Position numbers and translations under genes: made by a program. DNA of 64,000 bases from Streptomyces sp. NBC_01142 (GTDB lineage Bacteria; Actinomycetota; Actinomycetes; Streptomycetales; Streptomycetaceae), in NCBI RefSeq assembly GCF_026341125.1, contig NZ_JAPEOR010000008.1, forward strand, positions 1 to 64,000, given 5' to 3'. A model generated the notes under the pieces. The model saw only the letters and a program-made list of their open reading frames with translations, did no database searches and was not told the origin of the DNA. Below, in pieces: positions 43,449-52,676 of the stretch (its first letter is position 1; each line of letters opens with the position of its first letter).

Positions 43449-43857
43449 CCCCGCACCACGAGCGCTCCCTGTCCCGCCCCGGGGCAGGGAGCGGCGTCGC
43501 GTTCGTGGCCGACACACTCACTCGTACGTGACGGCCAGTGGACAGCGCCAGTTCCCCGGCGTCGAGCGCGGCGCCAACCACCTGCCGCCCCCGGCCGCCG
43601 CGCCCTCTTCCCCGTCCCGCCCCGCCACCCGGCGGAATAGGGCCCCAGACCCTCCTGGGCTGCGGCCCCGCCTCCCCCTGACCGCGCACTCTGCTCATAC
43701 ACGGCTCGCCCCGGCCCGAGGCCGGAGGCGGGCCGTTCCCGTGACCAGCGGAGTCGCGGAACCCGCACTCCCGCCATTGCGCCGCTTACACCCCTCCATC
43801 TCAGGCTCTGCCCGTGGCCAGTCAACAGAACCGGCCCCTGAACCGAGAGGCACCCCC
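43449..43857. other. Intergenic region with array motif
   Basis: No gene supported. It is very GC-rich and contains hairpin-forming runs around 43470-43495 and a motif copy at 43777-43792. Confidence 0.4.
43777..43792 (+). promoter_or_regulatory. Array motif, copy 2: TTGCGCCGCTTACACC
   Basis: Lies about 65 bases before ATG 43858. Confidence 0.5.
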
Positions 43858-44505
43858 ATGGGATGGACCACCTACCGGCGAGAGAAGAACGCCGAGACCG
43901 ACGTGGAACACTTCGGGGCCAAACTCAACCCCCGCTTCAAGATCATCGCGCACGGGACCGTCGCAGGCGTCTTCTATGCCGCCATCCGCGAAGAGACCAC
44001 CAGCGAGGTCACCGCGTACGTGGCCCTGACCCATTGGTCCCGCGACCCCCTCTTTAACTTCGGCTACAAGGACATGAGCGAGACCTGCCTGCCGGGCGAC
44101 CACAGGGCGCCCAAGTCCGTGCTGAACGCGCTGACTCCGACCACGCATGAGGACGCGCTCACCTGGCGGGCGCACTGCCGGGACTACCACGCCCAACGCG
44201 ACTTGCTGCGGGAGCACTTGAAGCCGGGCGTCCGGGTCCGCCTCACCCACACCCTGACCTTCACCGACGGCACTCGCAGCGACACCTTCACGTACACCCG
44301 CCGCGGCCGGAGCACTCACGGCCTCCTGACCATCGGCAGAAGCCACTACCGAATCCCGAACTGGCGTGACAGCGTCACCGCACTCATCACGCCAGACCAC
44401 CGGGAGACCCTCACTCCCGTCGGCCGGCGGCAGGCCACCAACCAGCCTGCAACCCAGACCCATGCCGCCGAGCCGCAACCACAGAACGCCGCCGCAGCCG
44501 CCTGA
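43858..44505 (+). CDS. DUF6927-type hypothetical protein
   Basis: A 215-residue protein resembling DUF6927 proteins of Streptomyces accessory DNA: it begins MGWTTYRREKNAETDVEHF, then HGTVAGVFYAAIREE, then YVALTHWSRDPLFNFGYKDM with SETCLPGDHRAPKSVLNALT. The last 80 residues form a strand-rich extension (GVRVRLTHTLTFTDGTRSDT) and a disordered alanine tail. Function unknown. ATG 43858 has GAGAGG upstream. Confidence 0.7.
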   Translation: MGWTTYRREKNAETDVEHFGAKLNPRFKIIAHGTVAGVFYAAIREETTSEVTAYVALTHWSRDPLFNFGYKDMSETCLPGDHRAPKSVLNALTPTTHEDALTWRAHCRDYHAQRDLLREHLKPGVRVRLTHTLTFTDGTRSDTFTYTRRGRSTHGLLTIGRSHYRIPNWRDSVTALITPDHRETLTPVGRRQATNQPATQTHAAEPQPQNAAAAA

Positions 44506-44526
44506 TATCCCGGCCCTCACCCGCAG

Positions 44527-44560
44527 CGCACGGCCCCGCCCTCAAGGGCGGGGCCGTGCG
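44527..44560 (+). terminator. 15-bp perfect hairpin terminator
   Basis: CGCACGGCCCCGCCC pairs with GGGCGGGGCCGTGCG around TCAA, followed by CGTTTCTGT. Confidence 0.85.
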
Positions 44561-44577
44561 CGTTTCTGTAGAGCATC

Positions 44578-44590
44578 TTGCGCGGCTAAC
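44578..44590 (+). promoter_or_regulatory. Array motif, copy 3: TTGCGCGGCTAAC
   Basis: Sixty-eight bases before GTG 44659, identical to copy at 59491. Confidence 0.6.
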
Positions 44591-44658
44591 AGCCGCACCC
44601 GCCATGGTCACGGCGACATCCAACAACCAGCCAACCCACCAAGGGGAGATGAGCGACC

Positions 44659-45048
44659 GTGAACCGTGACCTGGTCCAGAAGGTCCTGCGCACCATCAAG
44701 CAGCGCACGAACCTGCTCGTAATCGACGAGGTGCTGCTTGGCACCAACCGGCTCGAAGCGCGCGTACCTCTGCACGGGGTCACGCTGAACGTACCCGGCA
44801 TCGTGGTCTACCTCTCGGGCTACGCCATCGAGCGCGTCAGTGGCAACGACGAAGACCGGGAGCCGGAGTTCGAAGCGTCCACGGACAGCGAGTCCGGCAC
44901 CGTCTGGGAGATCGCGGACCGTCTGCTGGGCCTGACTCCCACCGACACCGACGAACTGTTCGGCTTCCCCAGCAGCAGGGCCGTGTTCGCCGCGTTCGAG
45001 CAACTCGCCGCTGGCGCGGAAAAGGTCAACTGGTCGGCCATCCGCTAG
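44659..45048 (+). CDS. Hypothetical protein
   Basis: A 129-residue protein from GTG 44659 with AAGGGGAG upstream. Residues 1-60 are alternating helix and strand (RDLVQKVLRTIKQRTNLLVI, VTLNVPGIVVYLSGYAIERV) and 75-129 are helical (TVWEIADRLLGLTPTD, SRAVFAAFEQLAAGAEKVNW). No family recognised. Confidence 0.6.
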   Translation: MNRDLVQKVLRTIKQRTNLLVIDEVLLGTNRLEARVPLHGVTLNVPGIVVYLSGYAIERVSGNDEDREPEFEASTDSESGTVWEIADRLLGLTPTDTDELFGFPSSRAVFAAFEQLAAGAEKVNWSAIR

Positions 45049-45075
45049 GCCCGCGCCGCCCCGGCAGCTCCCCCA

Positions 45076-45103
45076 AGGCCCGCCCCCATTCGGGGGCGGG
45101 CCT
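45076..45103 (+). terminator. 12-bp hairpin terminator
   Basis: AGGCCCGCCCCC and GGGGGCGGGCCT around ATTC, 28 bases after the stop. Confidence 0.85.
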
Positions 45104-45194
45104 CGCCGTACGCCCACTCCACGCCACCGCATCGACCCACCTGCGTCCCCGCGCCGTGCGGGCCCCCTCGCCTCCGGTGCCCGGCCGCGGCGGG

Positions 45195-45209
45195 TTGCGG
45201 GGCTAACCC
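45195..45209 (+). promoter_or_regulatory. Array motif, copy 4: TTGCGGGGCTAACCC (reference copy)
   Basis: About 15 plus-strand sites between 42.6 and 64 kb share TTGC, five variable bases, (C/G)T(A/T)(A/G)C. Each lies in a gap after a hairpin and usually 55-145 bases before a start codon, always in gene orientation. This one is 101 bases before GTG 45311. A shared promoter or activator site is the likely role. Confidence 0.65.
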
Positions 45210-45310
45210 ACGCCTCGCCCACGGTCCATCCCGCAGCCCCGCCTCACCACGGAGCCGCACCCGCCGTCCGACTCACCGACCGGCAGGTTCTCAACTAGGG
45301 AAGGACCCGC

Positions 45311-46120
45311 GTGTTCACCCCCAACGACCTTCACCAGACACTCACCGCCAGCGGCACCTTCAACGGCCTCTACACCGCGCTCATGGCCGCCCAGCCATCC
45401 CTTTCCATGCGCACGCACGCCGACCAGGCCACCGGCCTGGTGTTCTTCGAGCAGGACCGCCGCGTCCGCAACAGCCCGATCAGCGGCACCATCACCTTCA
45501 ACCTCGACGCCGGCGCGATCCTCCTGTGCGCCGACGGCTACACCGGCCCTCGCTGGCACACTGCGCTGGAACGCCTCGCCACCACGACGGCCGCATGGTC
45601 CTGGCAGCCTGCCCCTGACCACAAGCCGGGCACGCTCGAGGGCGTATTGCACCTCGGGGGGAGCATCACCGCCGAGACCCGCATCGGCCGCTCCCACCAC
45701 CACAGCGACGCCGCCGATGCCGCCCTTGCCCTGATCCCCGCAGACCGTGCCGCGAGTGGGCCCGCCTGGGCCCTGGCCGTCGCCGTCCTGGGCGCCTTGG
45801 TCACCGACGATCCCGCGTACCGCTCCCCGGTCCTGCCTGCCCCCGACCCGGACACCCTCACCGGCCCCGTGACCGACTATCCGGCCGCCATCACCATTGT
45901 CGCGGCGGCCCTTGAGCTCCTGGACGAGAACGGGGACTTCGGCACGGCCCGCGGCCACGATCCGATCTGGCCAACCGACGCAGAAGGCGCGGCTGTCCGA
46001 GCCCTGCGCGACTTCCGGGATGCCCTCATCAACACCATCCCCGACCAGCAGCCCGAACCCGAGCCCGGCTCCGACGACCGTGGCGGATGCTGCGACTGCC
46101 CGCACGAGATGGAGGCTTAG
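45311..46120 (+). CDS. Hypothetical protein
   Basis: A 269-residue protein from GTG 45311 with GGGAAGGA upstream. N-terminal strands (ATGLVFFEQDRRVRNSPISG, TITFNLDAGAILLCADGYTG), a helical middle (PAWALAVAVLGALVTDDPAY, ITIVAAALELLDENGDFGTA) and a C-terminal cysteine cluster GGCCDCPHE. The end may bind metal. No family recognised. Confidence 0.6.
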   Translation: MFTPNDLHQTLTASGTFNGLYTALMAAQPSLSMRTHADQATGLVFFEQDRRVRNSPISGTITFNLDAGAILLCADGYTGPRWHTALERLATTTAAWSWQPAPDHKPGTLEGVLHLGGSITAETRIGRSHHHSDAADAALALIPADRAASGPAWALAVAVLGALVTDDPAYRSPVLPAPDPDTLTGPVTDYPAAITIVAAALELLDENGDFGTARGHDPIWPTDAEGAAVRALRDFRDALINTIPDQQPEPEPGSDDRGGCCDCPHEMEA

Positions 46121-46143
46121 CCCCGCCGTCCCACCCTGAACTG

Positions 46144-46182
46144 TGTGAGCCCTCGCCCCGCACCCCGGCGTGAGGGCTCACA
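46144..46182 (+). terminator. 11-bp hairpin terminator
   Basis: TGTGAGCCCTC (46144-46154) pairs with GAGGGCTCACA (46172-46182). Confidence 0.75.
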
Positions 46183-46302
46183 TCGTTGTGGCCCAGTAGC
46201 GACCTGCCGTTCTGACCACCCCGGCTGCTTCCGACCAGCGCCCCCGGCCCCGCCTTTCCGCGTGGTGTCCGGGGGCGCCGCCGTGCCACCACAACGCGCG
46301 CG

Positions 46303-46316
46303 TTGCGCCGCTATCC
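46303..46316 (+). promoter_or_regulatory. Array motif, copy 5: TTGCGCCGCTATCC
   Basis: Sixty-seven bases before ATG 46384. Confidence 0.55.
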
Positions 46317-46383
46317 CTCCGCGCCGCGATCGTCCACACACGTCCCCGGCAGCCGCCGCACCGCACCGGAAGGAATCCACCTC

Positions 46384-47604
46384 ATGTCCGCCCAGCCCGC
46401 CTCCACGATCACCGTGCACCTCACCCCCGGACAGTGTGCCGCCTACCTCACCGACTGGGAACACCGCAGCGAGACCGACGACACCGACCAAGCCGCTCTG
46501 TACGACCAGATTGCGTCCGCCAAGCTGTCGACGCTCACTGACGCCGAGGGCAAGCGCCGTCGCCGCCACGTGCTCACGCTCACCCGCGCGCAGGCGTGCG
46601 ACCTCCTGACGAACATCGCCTACGCGATGGAGCTGAAAACGAGTGATGCCGACGACGGCGACACTGACGCGACGAACCGGATCAAGCACCACGGCGCTGC
46701 CCACACCGTCGTCCGGGCCGCTGGAGCCGAGACCATCACGGAGTTAAACGCCCGCACCGGCGAGACCCGTGGGCAGGCACCCGCCGGCCAGGAGCTGCCC
46801 GCCCGCGCCGCCGGCGACCGGGAGGACTCCGGAATGCGTGACGTGATCCGCCAGTCCGAGGCCCGCGTCGTTGCCGACCAGGAGGAAGCCGACGCGAAGC
46901 GCCACGACGTACGCCTTGCGGAGATCACCGCAGGTGTCCGTCCCCATGCGGACACCGCCGCTCGCCGCGTGCGCGCATGGACCGACACCATGAGGCACCG
47001 CATCGCGTACGGACTCGGCGTCTACCGGGGCGAGCCCGCTTCGGTCGCCGTCGCCGACGCCCGCGCGCTCGCCGAGCACACCGCCACCGCCGCGCAGCGC
47101 GAGCAGCTGCGCACCGCCGTCACCACCTTCCTCACCCATGCCGATGGCGAACCGCGCACCCTGGCCTCCAGCCACGGCACCCGCCCGCCGCTGCTCACCT
47201 ACGACGTCCTGGTCCTCCTGGACCGGTCGGAGGACTCCGCAGACGAAGGGGACGGTGAGGGGGACGGTTTGACGTGCCCCAATGGGAACCGCCCGCCGGA
47301 GTGCATCGAGATTGACCCGTGCGAGGCATGCGCCCAGGACGCGGACGCCGAGGCCGAGGAGATCGAAGCCTCCATGGGCCTGCGCAACCAGACCGATGAC
47401 GGTGACCGCCCAGATCCGAGGGACGTCTACGAAGTCACCGTGTTCCGCACCGAGATGATCACCTTCACCCTGTCCGCCGCCTCCGCTCAAGACGCGGAGG
47501 AGCGCTACCTCATGGACGGCGAGGAGATCGGCAGCGAGACCGTGAAGATGCGCGTCGACTCCACTAACCGCCAGGAGGACCCGGAACCGCTCCGACCTAC
47601 CTGA
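46384..47604 (+). CDS. Hypothetical protein with cysteine motif
   Basis: A 406-residue mostly helical protein with GGAAGGAA before ATG 46384. Residues 20-90 and 150-270 are long helices (AEGKRRRRHVLTLTRAQACD, EADAKRHDVRLAEITAGVRP, ADARALAEHTATAAQREQLR). An acidic linker (DEGDGEGDG) leads to a CPNGN to CIEIDPCEAC cysteine cluster. The last 60 residues have VYEVTVFRTEMITFTLSAAS. No family recognised. Its size and charged helices suggest a nucleic-acid-binding or structural role. Confidence 0.6.
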   Translation: MSAQPASTITVHLTPGQCAAYLTDWEHRSETDDTDQAALYDQIASAKLSTLTDAEGKRRRRHVLTLTRAQACDLLTNIAYAMELKTSDADDGDTDATNRIKHHGAAHTVVRAAGAETITELNARTGETRGQAPAGQELPARAAGDREDSGMRDVIRQSEARVVADQEEADAKRHDVRLAEITAGVRPHADTAARRVRAWTDTMRHRIAYGLGVYRGEPASVAVADARALAEHTATAAQREQLRTAVTTFLTHADGEPRTLASSHGTRPPLLTYDVLVLLDRSEDSADEGDGEGDGLTCPNGNRPPECIEIDPCEACAQDADAEAEEIEASMGLRNQTDDGDRPDPRDVYEVTVFRTEMITFTLSAASAQDAEERYLMDGEEIGSETVKMRVDSTNRQEDPEPLRPT

Positions 47605-47615
47605 GCTACGCCCCA

Positions 47616-47652
47616 CGGCCCCCGGCACGCCACCAGCGCACGCCGGGGGCCG
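47616..47652 (+). terminator. 11-bp hairpin terminator
   Basis: CGGCCCCCGGC (47616-47626) pairs with GCCGGGGGCCG (47642-47652). Confidence 0.8.
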
Positions 47653-47779
47653 CCCACTGTCCGGCTCGCTCCGGGTCAAGGGTGCGCGCCCCGCACCACC
47701 AAGGGGGTGTGCCGCCCCGCATTCACGCAGCGCCAACGCGCCAACGGCACCTGCCGCTCCACGTCAACGGGTCGCTCCC

Positions 47780-47793
47780 TTGCGCCCCTTGGC
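47780..47793 (+). promoter_or_regulatory. Array motif, copy 6: TTGCGCCCCTTGGC
   Basis: A divergent copy 54 bases before ATG 47848. Confidence 0.4.
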
Positions 47794-47847
47794 CCGCTGC
47801 GCTCCACGGTTTCGGCCACCGACCACGCCAACCCATGGAGCCCCGTC

Positions 47848-48990
47848 ATGCCGCACACCACCGCAGGCCCCGCACCCATAGCCGTTCCGGCCCCCATCCT
47901 TGAAGCCCGCGCCCACCAGGCCGAGCGACTCCGCACCCAACTCGCCGACTTCTGGGGCAAGCCGCTACGCGGAATCCCCTGCGGCATGGACCTCCTGCGG
48001 ACCATGTTCATCACGGTCACCGCACAGGACCTCACCCACGACGCAGCTCTCCACTACCTCGCCCTGTGCGACAACAACGCCGCCGCGTACCGCACCAGCG
48101 ACGTATGGGTCGCCCCCCACAGCATGGGCCAGCGCATCACCGAACACCCGTTCCTGACCACCGACAGCATCACAGTCGGCAACCTTGAAGACATCGCCCG
48201 CGCCCGCGACGGACTCGTCTACTTCCCCACCCCGATCCACCTCGACGGCTTGCACCCTCTCTCCGGCCTGGCCTGGCACATGGAAGGCACCGGCGACGAC
48301 CTCACCGTGGACTTCGAGACCATCACCGACACGCGCCTGATCCCCACCAGCCTGCCACCCCTGCTGGCCGCCACCACCAAACTGCCCCTCAGCCCGTACT
48401 GCCCCAACGGCCTGGCCACCCTGCACGGCGACGTCCTCAACGGCTACAGCAATCCCGACCTGTTCGGTGCCCCCGGGCCTGCCACCATCCTGGCGCTGCT
48501 GCTCGCCTTCTGGGACCTGTGCCGCCCCACCGACGCCCCCGACGACCCCGACAGCCCGGAGGCGGTCGACGCAGCGGACGAGGACATCGTGAACGTCCCC
48601 CAGCACACCAACACCGGCACCAAGAACACCGGCCGAAACCGGAAGAACAAGAACAACCGGCGCCCGGCACGCAAGCGCCCCATCCGCATCATCCGCGAAT
48701 CCGCCCACACTCCGACTGCCGCCACCGGCCAGCCCCGGCCGACCGACGGCACCGCCGATGCCTCCGGGTCGAACTGGAAGGACGACACCCTGCGCTGGGA
48801 GGTCTCGCAGAAGTACCAGAACCGCTGCCCGAACCCGCACCAGCACCGCGCCATCATCGAAGCAGGCGGCGAATGTAAACCCGTCCGCGTCCCCGTCAAG
48901 GCGCACGTCAACGGGCCCAGGGGGCGTGATGTCGACCCCCGCCGAACCGTTCGGATCGTGCCCGACCGCCACACCGGAACCCGTCCGTAG
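47848..48990 (+). CDS. Hypothetical protein with basic linker
   Basis: A 380-residue protein. Residues 10-235 look globular (EARAHQAERLRTQLADFWGK, LLRTMFITVTAQDLTHDAAL, GLAWHMEGTGDDLTVDFETI, ATILALLLAFWDLCRP). Residues 255-300 are extremely basic and asparagine-rich (NTGRNRKNKNNRRPARKRPI). A conserved-looking end has CPNPHQHRAIIEAGGECKPV. The basic patch suggests nucleic-acid contact. GGAG precedes ATG 47848. Confidence 0.6.
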   Translation: MPHTTAGPAPIAVPAPILEARAHQAERLRTQLADFWGKPLRGIPCGMDLLRTMFITVTAQDLTHDAALHYLALCDNNAAAYRTSDVWVAPHSMGQRITEHPFLTTDSITVGNLEDIARARDGLVYFPTPIHLDGLHPLSGLAWHMEGTGDDLTVDFETITDTRLIPTSLPPLLAATTKLPLSPYCPNGLATLHGDVLNGYSNPDLFGAPGPATILALLLAFWDLCRPTDAPDDPDSPEAVDAADEDIVNVPQHTNTGTKNTGRNRKNKNNRRPARKRPIRIIRESAHTPTAATGQPRPTDGTADASGSNWKDDTLRWEVSQKYQNRCPNPHQHRAIIEAGGECKPVRVPVKAHVNGPRGRDVDPRRTVRIVPDRHTGTRP

Positions 48991-49033
48991 CCCCCGGAGC
49001 CCGGCCCTCGTCACCCGCGTGGTGCCGGGGGCT
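48989..49033 (+). terminator. Hairpin beginning within the stop codon
   Basis: AGCCCCCGG (48989-48997, its first two bases belonging to TAG) pairs with CCGGGGGCT (49025-49033). Confidence 0.7.
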
Positions 49034-49129
49034 GCTCCATGCCCGCCCAGCGGTAGCCGGAGCCCGGCCTCCTCGCCCTGCCCGTGTGGCCGCGCCTGGC
49101 GCCACCTCCCCGGTGCCCCGGCCGCCTAC

Positions 49130-49144
49130 TTGTGGTGCTAACCC
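49130..49144 (+). promoter_or_regulatory. Array motif, copy 7: TTGTGGTGCTAACCC
   Basis: Seventy-seven bases before ATG 49222. The TTGC is TTGT here. Confidence 0.5.
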
Positions 49145-49221
49145 GCCGGGCCCTGACGGTGACCCCACCCGGTGGCGGCGCCAGCGCCGCCACCGTCATC
49201 GAAAGGATCAGGAGCAGGTGG

Positions 49222-49548
49222 ATGACTGACACCCCCATGACCGCCGACGAGGCCCTCACACAAGCCGACCCCTTCACCGTTTTCGGCTTTGCCCCCGACA
49301 GGTACGCGGAGATCCTCTTCTACCGGTGCCGCGAATGCGGAGCCAGGGGACCGGTCGGCAGGGCCTCACTGGACGGCGACTTCCGCGACCTGCCCGAACC
49401 CGAGCAGGCCGCGCACACCTGGCCGACCGACCACTGCAACGCCGAAGGCCATGAGCACTCCGACCGCATCACGCTGTCCCGCGCTCCCGGCCGCACGACC
49501 ACCGTGCGCCGCATGAGCAAGGCGACCCGGCCCGCCCTGATCACGTGA
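49222..49548 (+). CDS. Small zinc-motif hypothetical protein
   Basis: A 108-residue protein with CRECGAR (residues 36-42) and DHCNAEGHEH (near 71), which could form one zinc site. No family recognised. AGGTGG precedes ATG 49222. Confidence 0.55.
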   Translation: MTDTPMTADEALTQADPFTVFGFAPDRYAEILFYRCRECGARGPVGRASLDGDFRDLPEPEQAAHTWPTDHCNAEGHEHSDRITLSRAPGRTTTVRRMSKATRPALIT

Positions 49549-49631
49549 GCTGCGTGCCTCAACGCCCGCTGCCGCCCTTCGCTGCTCCGCCGCCAACCAC
49601 AGCCCGTGAAGGAAGAAGGAAGCCCGACATC

Positions 49632-49958
49632 ATGAACACCGACCCGAGGACCGTCGGCGAACTCGTCCGTGAAACCCACGTCACCACCCCCACGACGACA
49701 CTCACCGTGAACACCGTCCTCCTGCACCCCGACACCTCCAGCTACGACACCACGATCTACGACGACTCCACCGGCCAGCAGCACCACGGAATGCGGCTCG
49801 GCGACACGTGGATCATCGGCTGGGGCCAGCAGATGGGAACGGAGGCAGCTGCCCTGAGCCTTCACGACGAAGCAGTCGACGCTGCACGCTCCAAGGAACC
49901 GCGCCCCGCACGCAACACCAACGGTGACTTCATCGACGACGAGGGACAACCCATGTGA
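49632..49958 (+). CDS. Hypothetical protein
   Basis: A 108-residue strand-rich protein (TPTTTLTVNTVLLHPDTSSY, GMRLGDTWIIGWGQQMG) with GAAGGAAGAAGGAAG before ATG 49632. It likely shares a transcript with the preceding gene, as no array motif lies between them. Confidence 0.55.
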   Translation: MNTDPRTVGELVRETHVTTPTTTLTVNTVLLHPDTSSYDTTIYDDSTGQQHHGMRLGDTWIIGWGQQMGTEAAALSLHDEAVDAARSKEPRPARNTNGDFIDDEGQPM

Positions 49959-50041
49959 CCGCACTCTCGGCCCCGCCCCCGGCATCTGCGCAGGGGTGCG
50001 GGGCCGCAGCTTGTCCAACAGCCGCTCGCTGCCACATGGTT

Positions 50042-50055
50042 GCCGGTCTTGCCGG
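50042..50055 (+). promoter_or_regulatory. Array motif, copy 8: TTGCCGGTCTTGCC
   Basis: One hundred and seven bases before GTG 50163, similar to the copy at 63867. Confidence 0.45.
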
Positions 50056-50162
50056 CCGCCGGGCCATGGTGCGGCACCGGCCCGGGGAGGCGGTGGCATC
50101 AACTCCCGCACACCTTACCCTCACCCGCCGACCAATCACCGCACCGACTTGGAGCCCACAGA

Positions 50163-50520
50163 GTGAAGATTCGCATCGGCACGCCCGAAGTCACGTTCAC
50201 CGTACCCGGCACGATCAGCCGCCCCAGGCTGCTCGCCACCGGCTGGGACAGCGAGCACACCATGCGCGCCCAGGAGTTCGAGGCCGAGGTGCGCCCGTAC
50301 CCCGTCGAGGACGCGCCCGGCACGGTCCGCTGGGAGGTCGAGACGCTCACTATCCGGGGGCGCAGGGTCGTCGACCGCCGCACGGACGCGCCGGGCCCTT
50401 TTCCACCCCGTGCAGTTCCCCGACGGCGTGCCTGACTGGGTACGTGACCTGGCCGAGCAGGTCCTCCCCGCACAGCCACCTCCCGACGTCGCCCGCCGCG
50501 TCTTCTTCATTCCCGACTAG
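50163..50520 (+). pseudogene. Frameshifted hypothetical gene
   Basis: GTG 50163 opens RIGTPEVTFTVPGTISRPRL, then RAQEFEAEVRPYPVEDAPGT and WEVETLTIRGRRVVDRRTDA. At the CCCTTTTCC run near 50396-50404 the natural continuation shifts frame (FHPVQFPDGVPDWVRDLAEQ, then VLPAQPPPDVARRVFFIPD), ending at TAG 50518-50520. In the uninterrupted frame the product ends early at 50435 with PPRAVPRRRA. A homopolymer error or a real mutation explains it. Confidence 0.65.
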
Positions 50521-50575
50521 CAGCGAGAGCACCCATGGCCACCCTGGCGCGGCGCCCGCGCATTGCCGCGCTTGG

Positions 50576-50588
50576 TTGCGTTTGTTGC
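50576..50588 (+). promoter_or_regulatory. Array motif, copy 9: TTGCGTTTGTTGC
   Basis: A weak copy 198 bases before ATG 50787. Confidence 0.3.
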
Positions 50589-50786
50589 TGCCGACCGGTC
50601 CATGGTGTGGGGCGCCGCTCCAGGAGAGCGGTACCCACCCTCGCTCTCTCGGGCCGCTGGCCGCTTCACACTCCGCTGGCGACCGGCGTCCAGGGCTTTC
50701 CCCCCTGGCGCGGCAGTGCGCCTCGCCCTACACGACCCGCACCGGCTCAAGCACCAACTCATTGACGATCACACGGAGCGCTGACC

Positions 50787-51206
50787 ATGACACGCAAGGA
50801 CCTGACCGAGCCGGACGACTCAGCATTCATGATCGCGGCGGAACTGTGGCACTACTCCGTGAGTCGCGACCGGCTGAGCGTAAGGCGGCTGTACTGCGCG
50901 AGCCAGAACTACTCCGTTTGCCTGGACCTGATGGAAGACGCCCGCATGACGTCCGACGGCACCCAGTACGTCCTCGCTCATCGGCCCGTCACTGAGTACG
51001 GCACCGGCTACGGTTCCGGCTTCTCCAAGGGTTTCGAGCTCTACACCCTTTCCAACCACTTCGGAAACCTTGCTGCTGCGATCCGGCGCGGCGACGTGAC
51101 CGTGGACCACGAGACGCTCGGGCAGTTCGGCGTCACCCTGGACATGGTCGATGCCGCAGAGGCCGCTGCCGCTGCGTCCGACGCTGAGCAGACCAAGAAC
51201 GCCTGA
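50787..51206 (+). CDS. Hypothetical protein
   Basis: A 139-residue protein with FMIAAELWHYSVSRDRLSVR, CASQNYSVCLDLMEDARMTS, SKGFELYTLSNHFGNLAAAI and VTVDHETLGQFGVTLDMVDA. Helical and well balanced, no known family. Convergent with the minus-strand cluster beyond 51427. Confidence 0.6.
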   Translation: MTRKDLTEPDDSAFMIAAELWHYSVSRDRLSVRRLYCASQNYSVCLDLMEDARMTSDGTQYVLAHRPVTEYGTGYGSGFSKGFELYTLSNHFGNLAAAIRRGDVTVDHETLGQFGVTLDMVDAAEAAAAASDAEQTKNA

Positions 51207-51288
51207 ACCACGACCCCGGCCCGGGGGAGCGGTGACTACTACCCACCTCGTTTCCCGGACCGCTTCCGCTGGCCCCGTCCTAGCCTTT

Positions 51289-51327
51289 CGGCCCCCGTCA
51301 CCCGCCCGCGCGTGGTGTCGGGGGCCG
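51289..51327. terminator. Hairpin between convergent genes
   Basis: CGGCCCCCG (51289-51297) pairs with CGGGGGCCG (51319-51327). The loop shares GTCACCCG and GTGGTG with the hairpin at 48989. Confidence 0.7.
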
Positions 51328-51426
51328 CCCCATGCCCCCCCGATAGCGCCCGGCCCGCCGCCCGCATCGCCGAACTCCTGCGCACCTGGCGCCCCTGACC
51401 GCTGCCCCTCGCCAGACTCCACGGCA

Positions 51427-52032
51427 TCAGACGTTCCGAACACCGCTGTTGGAGTCCTCCGTGATGGCGGCTGGGTTCCAGTGGTAGCGGCGCCAGTAGT
51501 CCATCGGCCATCCGTCCTCGATGAGGCAGATCTTGACCTGGACGGAGACCGCGCCGTCGGGGTCGGTCCATCGCCGGAAGGCCTTGGCCTCGCGCCATTC
51601 GCCGCCCACTTTGACGTGCAGCCGGACGGGCTGATGGTCCGGCGCAAAGTGCTCGATGAGCGGAAGGATCATCGCGTCGCCCTGAGGCGGTCCGTGCAGC
51701 ACACGTTCAGCGTCACCAGGGCGGGCCGGGTATTCGACGGGACTTGTGCCGAAGGATCGGGTGATCATGGCGTGCGGGTCGGCCCAGACCCAGGTGTGGG
51801 TGCGCCAGCGGCCCAGACGGCCGTCCGGCAGCAGCGGCCGGATGTCAACGCGGAACGCTGTCCTTCCGTCCACATAGTCGCGCCGCTCAGAGGCCAGCCC
51901 CCTCCAGCGCTGCCCGCCGAGGCCCAGTCGGACTTCGACGAGCTGGTCGTACAGCACCGCGGCGACGGGCCTCGTCGGCAGATCCTCGGGGACGATCTCG
52001 ACCGCGTCGCGCTCGATGGTCCGGTCGATCAC
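51427..52032 (-). CDS. Hypothetical protein
   Basis: A 201-residue protein from GTG 52032, overlapping the DUF6233 stop by four bases. It is strand-rich (AVLYDQLVEVRLGLGGQRWR, FRVDIRPLLPDGRLGRWRTH, VSVQVKICLIEDGWPMDYWR). No domain recognised. Probably a partner of the DUF6233 protein. Confidence 0.6.
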   Translation of the reverse strand: MIDRTIERDAVEIVPEDLPTRPVAAVLYDQLVEVRLGLGGQRWRGLASERRDYVDGRTAFRVDIRPLLPDGRLGRWRTHTWVWADPHAMITRSFGTSPVEYPARPGDAERVLHGPPQGDAMILPLIEHFAPDHQPVRLHVKVGGEWREAKAFRRWTDPDGAVSVQVKICLIEDGWPMDYWRRYHWNPAAITEDSNSGVRNV

Positions 52033-52673
52033 GCTCTCCTCCCGCCTGCCGAACGTCGGCGGCTGTCGCCGGCGCGCTGAGCGTCGTCCTGGGGACCCGG
52101 CGATGCACCGGGGCGGAGCCGCGCGAGCGTCTTGCCGGCGTCGCACAGGGTGCACACGGCGGCCCCTGGCTGGGCGGCGGCCTGGAGCGCCTGCGCGGTG
52201 GTGAGATCGTAGGGGCCTGAGTGGATGGGGCAGTCCGCGGTGTGGAGGCGGGTGCGGCGCGGCCCGGTGGCGTCGTAGGCGTACCGCTCCCGCTCCACGC
52301 CCCAAAGCGTCGCGTTGTCGGCTGCGTTCAGGGTTGGTGGCGCTGGCAGATGGCGGCCGGTGCGGGCGCGGATGATCGCGTCCCGGTGTCGGGTGAGCGG
52401 GACTCCTCGGTAGGAGACGCCGTCGATCGGCCTCACATGCGACGACGGGGCGTCGAACTCGGTGTCCGCAGGCTCGGATACATCTCTGGCACCGAGCTGG
52501 GTGACAGCCCACAGGGCCACTGAGACGTGATACATCCACGCGCCGGTGGAGCTCTGCCATCGGTGGTGGAGGCGGCCGGTGAGCCCCTGGCCGTCGTGGA
52601 GCAGGATCCGGATTGGCGGCGTCGGAGTCTGTGCCGGCGGCTCTCCGTCGGCCAGGCCCTCGACGTCGTCCAT
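52029..52673 (-). CDS. DUF6233-type protein
   Basis: A 214-residue protein matching DUF6233: IRILLHDGQGLTGRLHHRWQ followed by SSTGAWMYHVSVALWA, then VRPIDGVSYRGVPLTRH, and the terminal HTADCPIHSGPYDLTTAQAL with CTLCDAG, a possible zinc site. Such proteins are restricted to Streptomyces and their function is unknown. ATG 52673 lies three bases after the upstream gene. Confidence 0.75.
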   Translation of the reverse strand: MDDVEGLADGEPPAQTPTPPIRILLHDGQGLTGRLHHRWQSSTGAWMYHVSVALWAVTQLGARDVSEPADTEFDAPSSHVRPIDGVSYRGVPLTRHRDAIIRARTGRHLPAPPTLNAADNATLWGVERERYAYDATGPRRTRLHTADCPIHSGPYDLTTAQALQAAAQPGAAVCTLCDAGKTLARLRPGASPGPQDDAQRAGDSRRRSAGGRRA

Positions 52674-52676
52674 GAC